From NCBI GenBank assembly GCA_001773295.1, contig MEWG01000027.1, forward strand, positions 39,052-44,274: a DNA stretch of 5,223 nucleotides. Reading direction: 5' to 3'. This stretch comes from a candidate division WWE3 bacterium RIFOXYD1_FULL_39_9. Its GTDB lineage: Bacteria; Patescibacteriota; WWE3; UBA101185; UBA10185. The notes under the pieces were generated by a model that was not told the DNA's origin, did no database searches, and worked only from the letters and a program-made list of their open reading frames with translations. Numbering within the stretch: the stretch's first letter is position 1; the number at the start of each line of letters is the position of its first letter. This document shows, piece after piece, positions 1-3,958 of the stretch. Made by a program: the position numbers and the translations under genes.

Positions 1-64
1 CAGTTGGTAGAGTGCACGGTTCGGGACCGTGAGGTCGCCGGTTCGAGTCCGGCCACCCCGACCA
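1..64 (+). tRNA. tRNA-Pro (CGG), 5' end missing
   Basis: This is a tRNA cut by the window edge: the 5' acceptor strand and the first part of the D arm are missing. The anticodon arm is CACGG / TTCGGGA / CCGTG, giving anticodon CGG, which reads proline codon CCG. G follows the anticodon, as in proline tRNAs. A five-base variable region (AGGTC) is followed by the T arm GCCGG / TTCGAGT / CCGGC (37-53), the acceptor 3' strand CACCCCG (54-60), discriminator A61 and an encoded CCA (62-64). The missing acceptor strand is predicted to be CGGGGTG, as is typical of bacterial tRNA-Pro. No hairpin terminator follows directly, only a TTTTATATAT stretch. Confidence 0.95.
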
Positions 65-72
65 TTTTATAT
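42..72 (+). repeat. 31-bp direct repeat, copy 1 (tRNA 3' end)
   Basis: These 31 bases start in the T loop (TTCGAGTCC), run through the acceptor strand and CCA, and continue 8 bases past the gene (TTTTATAT). They are identical to 110-140. The 3' half of a tRNA gene is the classic attachment site of tyrosine-recombinase elements, so this copy may be the attB/attL core. That reading is inference, because no integrase gene lies in the window. Confidence 0.9.
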
Positions 73-91
73 ATAAACAGACGAGAACCAA

Positions 92-106
92 GCGCGTATG
101 ACGCGC
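92..106. repeat. Inverted repeat between the tRNA-tail copies
   Basis: GCGCGT (92-97) and ACGCGC (101-106) are perfect complements around an ATG loop. The arms are very GC-rich in an AT-rich spacer. No T tract follows, so it is a poor intrinsic terminator for the tRNA. It could be a recombinase arm site, a processing hairpin or a remnant of an older tRNA arm; the sequence does not decide. Confidence 0.5.
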
Positions 107-109
107 GTC

Positions 110-140
110 TTCGAGTCCGGCCACCCCGACCATTTTATAT
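110..140 (+). repeat. 31-bp direct repeat, copy 2 (orphan tRNA tail)
   Basis: This is an exact 31/31 copy of 42-72, offset by 68 bp. The bases before it (GCGTC) cannot pair with the CCGGC half of the T stem, and no anticodon arm precedes it, so it is a tRNA 3' fragment and not a second tRNA gene. It could be an att site left after integration and deletion, a tandem attachment site, or a local duplication. The 37 bases between the copies hold a hairpin. Confidence 0.85.
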
Positions 141-162
141 TAGTTTTCAATAGCCCTATAGT

Positions 163-190
163 TTGACACCTCACCTTTTAGATATATAAT
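163..190 (+). promoter_or_regulatory. Strong sigma70-type promoter for the 235-765 gene
   Basis: A consensus -35 box TTGACA (163-168) and a consensus -10 box TATAAT (185-190) are separated by 16 bp. Transcription would start near 197, leaving a leader of about 38 nt that contains the ribosome binding site. The -35 box overlaps the CTATAGTTTGAC element shared with the two other small genes of this block. Confidence 0.85.
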
Positions 191-222
191 TCTTTTAACT
201 TTAACCATTAAAACAAAAAAAG

Positions 223-228
223 AAGGAG
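223..228 (+). promoter_or_regulatory. Ribosome binding site of the 235 gene
   Basis: AAGGAG lies 6 nt before the ATG at 235 in an A-rich leader. It is a textbook Shine-Dalgarno sequence and fixes the start codon. The resident envelope genes further right lack anything comparable. Confidence 0.85.
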
Positions 229-234
229 AAAAAA

Positions 235-765
235 ATGGAAATTACAGACGGATGGTTCATTGTTGCTTTACTTGAGTTTTTGGCTCTGATCCTGATGACT
301 TTAGCGGCAGTTTTGGCTACAAGAAGGAAAATTAATGCCGCAGAAAGGTCAATCGAAGGTACGGCGCAGGCACCTAAAGAAGGTGTAATTAAAAACGTTC
401 GACGCATGCTGAAGGTGTTAGGCGAGCATCCAGTTACGGTGTTTGAAATCCATATGGATGATGGGGAAATTTTCTATGCAGGTGTTGACGGGGACTCGTC
501 TGATCTATTTTTAACCGATCTGCGCATCGAATTTTGGCCCGCGTCCGAATCGGTCGGGTTAGAAGATCATGTACAGCATGTTAGGAATGCAGACGGTACC
601 CAAACTATATCATCGGTGGAACGCCGTTACTTTGGTCTTGAAAAGTTTCGGATAATACCGGACATAGCAGATGAGCCAGAAACTTCAGAGGTAGTCCTTG
701 ATTTGGATTTACAGTTGCAGCATGGAGACGAGCCTGAACCTGAATCTGAATCCCAGTCTGCGTGA
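235..765 (+). CDS. Hypothetical single-pass membrane protein with acidic tail
   Basis: This 176-residue protein belongs to no family I recognise. Residues 7-28 form one hydrophobic helix (WFIVALLEFLALILMTLAAV) followed by a basic stretch (TRRK), which predicts a membrane anchor with the C-terminal part in the cytoplasm. Residues 50-145 look like a compact mixed alpha/beta domain with a basic start (KNVRRMLK) and an acidic turn (MDDGE). The last 30 or so residues are strongly acidic and end in alternating Glu, Pro and Ser (EPEPESESQSA), probably disordered. The start is secured by a strong promoter and an AAGGAG ribosome binding site. The gene ends in TGA, unlike its neighbours, which end in TAA. 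It is transcribed alone, towards the convergent gene at 854-1090. A membrane-tethered regulatory or scaffold protein is conceivable, but nothing in the sequence shows a function. Confidence 0.8.
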   Translation: MEITDGWFIVALLEFLALILMTLAAVLATRRKINAAERSIEGTAQAPKEGVIKNVRRMLKVLGEHPVTVFEIHMDDGEIFYAGVDGDSSDLFLTDLRIEFWPASESVGLEDHVQHVRNADGTQTISSVERRYFGLEKFRIIPDIADEPETSEVVLDLDLQLQHGDEPEPESESQSA

Positions 766-781
766 CGCAGCAGAAACGAAC

Positions 782-846
782 GAAGCTCTCCTACCTAACT
801 TAACAAATGCAAAGTTTGCATACTGTAAAGTAGGGAAGAGAGCTTC
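782..846. terminator. Large hairpin between convergent genes, probable bidirectional terminator
   Basis: GAAGCTCTC (782-790) pairs perfectly with GAGAGCTTC (838-846). CTAC (791-794) can extend the stem with GTAG (830-833), and the inner part folds again through ATGCAAA (807-813) and TTTGCAT (815-821). It starts 16 nt after the stop at 765 and, on the other strand, 7 nt after the stop at 854-856. The bases following it are only moderately T-rich in both directions (TTGGTTGTT on plus, GTTCGTTTCTG on minus), so termination may be imperfect. CCTAAC (794-799) can also pair with GTTAGG (853-858), giving an alternative fold. Confidence 0.6.
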
Positions 847-853
847 TTGGTTG

Positions 854-1090
854 TTAGGCAGTCAATCCGGCAATTACCATGAACAAAGAAAATGCACTAA
901 CGATTGTTCCGCCAAACATGAAAACCAGCGCCAGGCAGTTGCCTGCACGCCTGATCGGATCGTGTGCAGCACTTAAGTAGTTTAAACTGCTGTTTTGTCC
1001 TGCCAAGCTGCCTAGAAAGGCTTTACTCATAAGCAAGCCTACGTAAATGGCAACGATCCCAAGCAAAAAAGAGATTACCCAAGTTTGCAT
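854..1090 (-). CDS. Small two-pass membrane protein, hypothetical
   Basis: The protein has 78 residues, starting MQTWVISFLLGIVAIYVG. Two hydrophobic segments are clear, about residues 3-22 and 51-75, joined by a polar loop of about 28 residues (QNSSLNYLSAAHDPIRRAGN). The Arg pair before the second helix suggests this loop is cytoplasmic. I place the start at 1090 although the frame is open to 1150. GAGGTG sits 6 nt before this ATG, and the promoter -10 box overlaps the longer start, which therefore cannot be translated from that promoter. The gene shares a divergent control region with 1241-1582 and converges on 235-765. Size and layout recall holins, toxin-like peptides or small membrane regulators, but there is no diagnostic motif and I do not assign a function. 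Confidence 0.7.
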   Translation of the reverse strand: MQTWVISFLLGIVAIYVGLLMSKAFLGSLAGQNSSLNYLSAAHDPIRRAGNCLALVFMFGGTIVSAFSLFMVIAGLTA

Positions 1091-1096
1091 TTTTTT

Positions 1097-1102
1097 CACC
1101 TC
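1097..1102 (-). promoter_or_regulatory. Ribosome binding site deciding the start at 1090
   Basis: On the minus strand GAGGTG precedes the ATG (1090-1088) by 6 nt of A. No comparable site precedes the upstream in-frame ATG at 1150. Confidence 0.75.
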
Positions 1103-1116
1103 ATCTATTAGTAATT

Positions 1117-1131
1117 CTCGTTTTGAACGAG
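1117..1131. promoter_or_regulatory. Palindrome in the leader of the 1090 gene
   Basis: CTCGTT (1117-1122) and AACGAG (1126-1131) form a perfect 6+6 inverted repeat around TTG. It lies between the predicted minus-strand transcription start (about 1139) and the ribosome binding site (1102). It could be an operator for a dimeric repressor or a leader hairpin that affects translation. Confidence 0.5.
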
Positions 1132-1145
1132 TTGTTGATGCAGGT

Positions 1146-1174
1146 AGCATATCACACTATAGGATAGTATTCAA
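1146..1174 (-). promoter_or_regulatory. Promoter of the 1090 gene (divergent)
   Basis: On the minus strand, -35 TTGAAT (1174-1169) is followed after 17 bp by -10 TATGCT (1151-1146). The -10 box is preceded by TGA, making an extended -10 element. The predicted start near 1139 gives a leader of about 49 nt. The spacer contains the shared CTATAGTGTGAT element. Confidence 0.65.
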
Positions 1175-1182
1175 CTTTTGAA
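1156..1182. promoter_or_regulatory. Two adjacent inverted repeats in the divergent promoter region
   Basis: ACTAT/ATAGT around AGG (1156-1168) is followed one base later by TTCAA/TTGAA around CTT (1170-1182). The first lies in the spacer of the minus-strand promoter. The second overlaps the -35 boxes of both divergent promoters. This placement is what one expects of operators for a shared regulator, though AT-rich DNA yields short palindromes by chance. Confidence 0.4.
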
Positions 1183-1198
1183 CATATTCTGCTATAGT
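1170..1198 (+). promoter_or_regulatory. Promoter of the 1241 gene
   Basis: An extended -10 element TGCTATAGT (-10 TATAGT at 1193-1198) lies 17 bp after a weak -35 TTCAAC (1170-1175). Transcription would begin near 1205, leaving a leader of about 36 nt. The -10 box is part of the CTATAGTTTGTC element shared with the two other genes of the block. Confidence 0.6.
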
Positions 1199-1240
1199 TT
1201 GTCACAAGCCAAAATAGAAAAATAAGAAAGGAGACAAAAG

Positions 1241-1582
1241 ATGACGCAAGTACAAGGTGAGTTAGAGGTAGAGTATCAAAGATCAGCGAGCCTGACATAC
1301 TCAATAACTATAAGTGAGGATGCTGACTTTGCAACGGTGCAGTATTGGCCGTGGTTCGACGCACTGGCATTAACATCCGGTGTACCCAGGGGCCACTTGA
1401 TTGAGGAGGCTTCGCGCCACGCAGTGAATCTTATTGCAGAGATCACTGGGCAGTCCCCGGAAGTTTTGGAAGCTAAGTGGGATCGTACGAACGGCGGCAC
1501 GATTATTGTGTCTTTTCGCCAGCCCGAAGCCACTACACCTAAGACTGCGAACGCCGAGCAGATCTGGAACGGCTTGCAGTAA
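1241..1582 (+). CDS. Hypothetical small acidic soluble protein
   Basis: This 113-residue protein has no signal peptide or membrane segment and I do not recognise its family. Residues 4-37 look like beta strands (ELEVEYQRS, LTYSITISE, FATVQYW) with an aromatic cluster WPWF at 37-40. Residues 51-82 look helical (GHLIEEASRHAVNLIAEITG, then PEVLEAKWD), and residues 86-93 form a strand (TIIVSF). A Thr/Ala/Pro-rich tail (95-105) precedes a final WNGLQ. AAAGGAG sits 7 nt before the ATG and supports the start. It is divergent from the small membrane gene at 1090 and ends before a structured terminator. Like its two neighbours it uses CGN arginine codons somewhat more than the envelope genes to the right, which is weak support for separate ancestry. 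Function unknown. Confidence 0.75.
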   Translation: MTQVQGELEVEYQRSASLTYSITISEDADFATVQYWPWFDALALTSGVPRGHLIEEASRHAVNLIAEITGQSPEVLEAKWDRTNGGTIIVSFRQPEATTPKTANAEQIWNGLQ

Positions 1583-1592
1583 GTCAAATTAA

Positions 1593-1621
1593 TTCGCGAG
1601 TAACAAGCTAACTACCGCGAA
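1593..1621 (+). repeat. Hairpin after the 1241 gene
   Basis: TTCGCG (1593-1598) and CGCGAA (1616-1621) are perfect complements with a 17-nt loop. It starts 10 nt after the stop codon at 1582 and has no T tract, so it may protect the 3' end or form a tandem structure with the following terminator. Confidence 0.45.
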
Positions 1622-1627
1622 ACATTC

Positions 1628-1685
1628 GAGGTCCCATATTCATTCAAGTGTAATACTTTGAAGGAAGTGGGGCCTCATTCTTTCT
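1628..1685 (+). terminator. Intrinsic terminator of the 1241 gene
   Basis: GAGGTCCCA (1628-1636) pairs with TGGGGCCTC (1668-1676) over nine positions with one T-G wobble. The loop can fold further through TTCAAGT (1643-1649) and ACTTTGAA (1655-1662). A T-rich run, ATTCTTTCT, follows at 1677-1685. The stem is strong and the tail fair; the long loop is unusual for a minimal terminator. Confidence 0.65.
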
Positions 1686-1753
1686 GTAAGATCTTCACAC
1701 GCTTACCTAAATTAATCCATTTTCACACAGTGTCCAAAAACCATTTAATTTCC

Positions 1754-1769
1754 TGTTGTTCCGACAACA
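1754..1769. repeat. Perfect hairpin TGTTGT / ACAACA
   Basis: TGTTGT (1754-1759) and ACAACA (1764-1769) flank a TCCG loop. No T tract follows on either strand, so it is not a terminator. The same GTTGT/ACAAC core recurs at 1783-1796 and 1807-1840. Confidence 0.5.
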
Positions 1770-1802
1770 ATAGAAATCTGAGGTTGCTGTAACAACTGAA
1801 AT

Positions 1803-1846
1803 CTATACAACATCTATTTGTATATTCCAATAAATGTTGTCGATAG
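1803..1846. repeat. Inverted repeat ACAACAT / ATGTTGT
   Basis: ACAACAT (1807-1813) pairs with ATGTTGT (1834-1840). CTAT (1803-1806) extends the stem with ATAG (1843-1846) across a 2-nt bulge (CG). The loop is 20 nt and AT-rich. A smaller GTTG/CAAC pair lies just upstream at 1783-1796. Confidence 0.45.
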
Positions 1847-1985
1847 ACCCGCCATCAATTGCCTAAATATGACTAAATTTACTAAGCTTGTAACTAGGAC
1901 TTTTTACTGTGTTGGCAATCAAATCAAGCTCATGACAGCTGTATTAAAAGTCATATTTTGGTAGTATTTGAGTACGACAAGAGGG

Positions 1986-1991
1986 TATAAT
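1986..1991 (+). promoter_or_regulatory. Putative -10 box directly before the sortase GTG
   Basis: A perfect TATAAT ends 6 nt before the GTG at 1998, so transcription would start at or very near the start codon and the message would be leaderless. No good -35 box is seen at 16-18 bp, which lowers confidence. Confidence 0.4.
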
Positions 1992-1997
1992 TTATAT

Positions 1998-2729
1998 GTG
2001 AGACTTTTACGCCTCAAAAATCTTAAATTTCTTTACTTTGGAATTTTGCCAAACCTTTTAATAGTTATTGGAATAGGTGTTCTGGCTGTCAGTTTCGGAC
2101 CTTTAGTTGTTGACGAGATCTGGTACAGACTTAAAGAGTCTAAATCACAAGAGTATGTGTTAAACCCGGATTTATTAGATTCACCTCAAAGCTCGCAAAG
2201 TTCTTCCAGTGACAGCGCAATTGGCGATAGTGTCTTCTCTAGATTTTTATCAACTAGGCCAGTTTTGTTAACACCTGTTAATCAAGATTTTTCATTAGTG
2301 ATAGAAAAAATCGGACTGAACGCGCCAATCGTTGCCAATGTTTCTGTTACAGACAAAAAAGCATACAACGATGCGTTGAAACAGGGGATTGCGCACGCGC
2401 TAGTTTCAGATACACCAAACGAAGCACCCGGAAATGTTTATCTTTTCGCCCATGCGTCACTTAATTTTTGGGGATTGGGTAAATATGCAACTACCTTTAA
2501 CTTACTTAGAAAGCTTGAGATTAATGATCGAGCGTATGTTTTTTACAAGGGTAGGGTGTTTATTTACTCAGTTGTAAACAAAGAGGTTATGCAGGGCTGG
2601 AACACCTATCCTATTACTCGCCCGGTAATAGAACCATTATTAACTTTACAAACATGCGACCCTCCGGGAACTACTTTGAACAGATTGGTCGTCACCGCTA
2701 AGCTAATTGATATTCAAGACACTAGATAA
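1998..2729 (+). CDS. Sortase, membrane-anchored transpeptidase
   Basis: Sortases cut a sorting signal near the C-terminus of exported proteins and join them to a cell-surface amine. From GTG 1998 the product has 243 residues: a hydrophobic anchor at about 12-34, a Ser/Gln-rich linker (about 63-75), then the catalytic barrel from about 98 (FSLVIEKIGLNAPIV). The three catalytic residues are visible: His152 in LFAHAS, Cys220 in LTLQTCDPPGT, and Arg229 in LNRLVV. There is no second membrane segment. The short TCDPPGT-R spacing resembles class D/E-type sortases, but I do not assign a class. An in-frame TTG at 1968 would add ten residues. I prefer 1998 because a TATAAT box sits within that extension and AAGAGGG lies 12 nt before the GTG, though the choice is uncertain. 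No sortase substrate is encoded nearby. Confidence 0.9.
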   Translation: MRLLRLKNLKFLYFGILPNLLIVIGIGVLAVSFGPLVVDEIWYRLKESKSQEYVLNPDLLDSPQSSQSSSSDSAIGDSVFSRFLSTRPVLLTPVNQDFSLVIEKIGLNAPIVANVSVTDKKAYNDALKQGIAHALVSDTPNEAPGNVYLFAHASLNFWGLGKYATTFNLLRKLEINDRAYVFYKGRVFIYSVVNKEVMQGWNTYPITRPVIEPLLTLQTCDPPGTTLNRLVVTAKLIDIQDTR

Positions 2730-2754
2730 GGATGACAATAGATGACGGTTGTGC

Positions 2755-2770
2755 AATCCAGATGGATTTT
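2755..2770 (+). terminator. Weak hairpin after the sortase
   Basis: AATCC (2755-2759) and GGATT (2764-2768) flank AGAT and are followed by TTATCTTAT. The stem is short and its right end abuts the stop codon of the convergent gene, so it may separate the two transcripts only poorly. Confidence 0.3.
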
Positions 2771-3929
2771 ATCTTATGCTGACTGTATACAAGTCGACCT
2801 GATTATTCGACTTAAATGAAGTTGAGATTATAACTTTGTCTCCGCCGGGGGCACTAAAGACATTATCAGAGAAAAGCGTGTTGCTGTAGATTTCGGTTTT
2901 GTTAGTACCGTCAATTCTTATTAAGCTTATTACACCTCTTTTATCTGTTAACGGACTGCCTTCAACAAGAATCAAATGGAAGCTGTCGGCATACCAGTTT
3001 ATTTTAGGTTGAGGATCAGCAGCATTAGTTTCAAATACTAAATTTTCCACTTTTTCACCGATTGGAATAGGGATTTCAAGATTATAGACTTTGTATAAAA
3101 GTTTCTCACCGACTTTTTGGATGTACAAAAATTTCTTTTCGTCGGGTGACCAGAAGGCATTTTCACTTAGAGCTAGCACTTTGAGGCTTTCCTCGATATC
3201 GAGTTTTTCAATAGACTCGGTTCTTTTAGTAGAAATTTCCTTTTTCCATGTATCTCTAACAAGTTTAGGCGACGCGGTTGTTTCAGCTGTGTTTCTTTCT
3301 AGGTCTACTAAATAAAAAACTCCATTAGGCCCTTCAATTAACAGGTCGGTTTCATCCGGCGACCATTCAATTGACTTACCCTGTGAGAATTTATTTACGC
3401 GAGTGTCGTTAATGGCAATATTTGGGTTTGATCTAAAAAGACTGATTCCTCCAAAACCACCGAGTGGTACTACGTAAATTCCCGGTTCTGCTTCTTCCTG
3501 AGAAAAATATGCCAATTTGTTCATGGTAGGGGAAATAGTAGGTATATTGGCGCCGGTATTAGTAAGAGGTTCGATTCTAGGACTCTGTGAAACTAAAATA
3601 GCAGTTATATCTGTAACAAGTTCTGGGAATACTTCGATTTCTTTTTCCCAGTCGACAAAGCCTTTTTTTGAGATTTTGAGGGCATGTTTGCCGGGGTCAA
3701 TGCCGGCGATAGTGTCATTTGTTGCTGAAACAAGTTTTCCATCTAGGTAAACTGTTGCAGCTTCCGGCATAGATTTGGCATTAATCATGCCTGTTTTGGT
3801 AAGGTCGATGGTGTTTTCTATGTTTTTCTGAAGTCTGTAGCCCGATGTATAAAGGTACAGAACAGTTGAAATTCCTAAAATTATTGCTAATGTTAAAATG
3901 GTTTGAAGAAGATCTTTGACTTTGTTCAC
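2769..3929 (-). CDS. PEGA-domain / beta-propeller membrane protein
   Basis: This 386-residue protein starts at a GTG with no Shine-Dalgarno site; an in-frame TAA lies a few codons upstream, so no longer start exists. Residues 8-29 form a membrane anchor or uncleaved signal. Residues 50-113 match a PEGA domain: a small beta fold with VYLDGKLV, then the IDPGKHALKISKKGF core. From about 129 to the end there are at least five repeats of TolB/WD40-like beta-propeller character: SPTMNKLAYFS, WSPDETDLLIEG (189-200), WSPDEKKFLYI (260-270), WYADSFHLILVEG (312-324) and PGGDKVIIST. Such proteins are common in Patescibacteria and are presumed to act outside the membrane in binding or envelope maintenance; the ligand is unknown. 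It converges on the sortase and diverges from mreB, a context that fits an envelope role. It carries no obvious sortase signal. Confidence 0.85.
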   Translation of the reverse strand: MNKVKDLLQTILTLAIILGISTVLYLYTSGYRLQKNIENTIDLTKTGMINAKSMPEAATVYLDGKLVSATNDTIAGIDPGKHALKISKKGFVDWEKEIEVFPELVTDITAILVSQSPRIEPLTNTGANIPTISPTMNKLAYFSQEEAEPGIYVVPLGGFGGISLFRSNPNIAINDTRVNKFSQGKSIEWSPDETDLLIEGPNGVFYLVDLERNTAETTASPKLVRDTWKKEISTKRTESIEKLDIEESLKVLALSENAFWSPDEKKFLYIQKVGEKLLYKVYNLEIPIPIGEKVENLVFETNAADPQPKINWYADSFHLILVEGSPLTDKRGVISLIRIDGTNKTEIYSNTLFSDNVFSAPGGDKVIISTSFKSNNQVDLYTVSIR

Positions 3930-3945
3930 AATAGCATTTTATCAA
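3916..3945 (+). promoter_or_regulatory. Putative mreB promoter
   Basis: TTGACT (3916-3921) and TATCAA (3940-3945) are separated by 18 bp. The -35 box matches consensus at five of six positions and the -10 at four. Transcription would start near 3952, leaving a leader of only about 7 nt before the ATG. It overlaps the start of the divergent PEGA gene. Confidence 0.4.
3936..3944 (-). promoter_or_regulatory. Extended -10 box of the PEGA gene
   Basis: On the minus strand TGATAAAAT forms an extended -10 element whose last base is 6 nt before the GTG start at 3929. No good -35 box is seen, but extended -10 promoters can do without one. The message would be effectively leaderless. Confidence 0.4.
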
Positions 3946-3958
3946 ATTACGAGAGTTT

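Larger units (their letters stand above)
1583..1997. other. Gene-free spacer with several inverted repeats
   Basis: No convincing coding frame is seen on either strand. The left third carries two hairpins: TTCGCG/CGCGAA at 1593-1621 and the terminator at 1628-1685. The centre (1754-1846) carries GTTGT/ACAAC inverted repeats. The right third (1847-1985) is plain AT-rich DNA leading to the sortase gene, with no convincing -35 box. Confidence 0.7.

Noticed and set aside
82..132. A second tRNA gene ending at 132
   Set aside because: Only the T loop, 3' T-stem strand, acceptor strand and CCA are present. The 5' T-stem strand does not pair and no anticodon arm can be formed.
201..407. Minus-strand open frame of 68 codons
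   Set aside because: It is antisense to the start of the 235-765 gene and covers its ribosome binding site and A-rich leader, which explains the Phe/Lys run in its product.
763..765. TGA recoded as glycine (genetic code 25, as in Gracilibacteria)
   Set aside because: Reading through would add about 11 residues into the terminator hairpin. All long genes here encode many glycines with GGN and none contains an in-frame TGA, so TGA is most likely a stop.
698..976. Open frame of 92 codons on the plus strand
   Set aside because: It begins inside the 235-765 gene, runs through the hairpin at 782-846 and overlaps the better-supported minus-strand membrane gene. It has no ribosome binding site and its Cys/Lys/Asn-rich product looks non-coding.
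1091..1150. Longer start (ATG at 1150) for the two-pass membrane gene
   Set aside because: It would add 20 polar residues, has no Shine-Dalgarno, and its ATG lies within the predicted -10 box. The ATG at 1090 has GAGGTG at ideal spacing.
1276..1587. Minus-strand open frame of 103 codons opposite the 1241 gene
   Set aside because: It is almost wholly antisense to a gene with a clear promoter and ribosome binding site, and has no signals of its own.
1754..1846. CRISPR array
   Set aside because: The GTTGT/ACAAC motifs are short, inverted and irregularly spaced; there is no direct repeat with uniform spacers and no cas gene.
3091..3750. Plus-strand open frames at 3091-3315 and 3517-3750
   Set aside because: Both are antisense to the well-supported PEGA/beta-propeller gene and their products show no family features.
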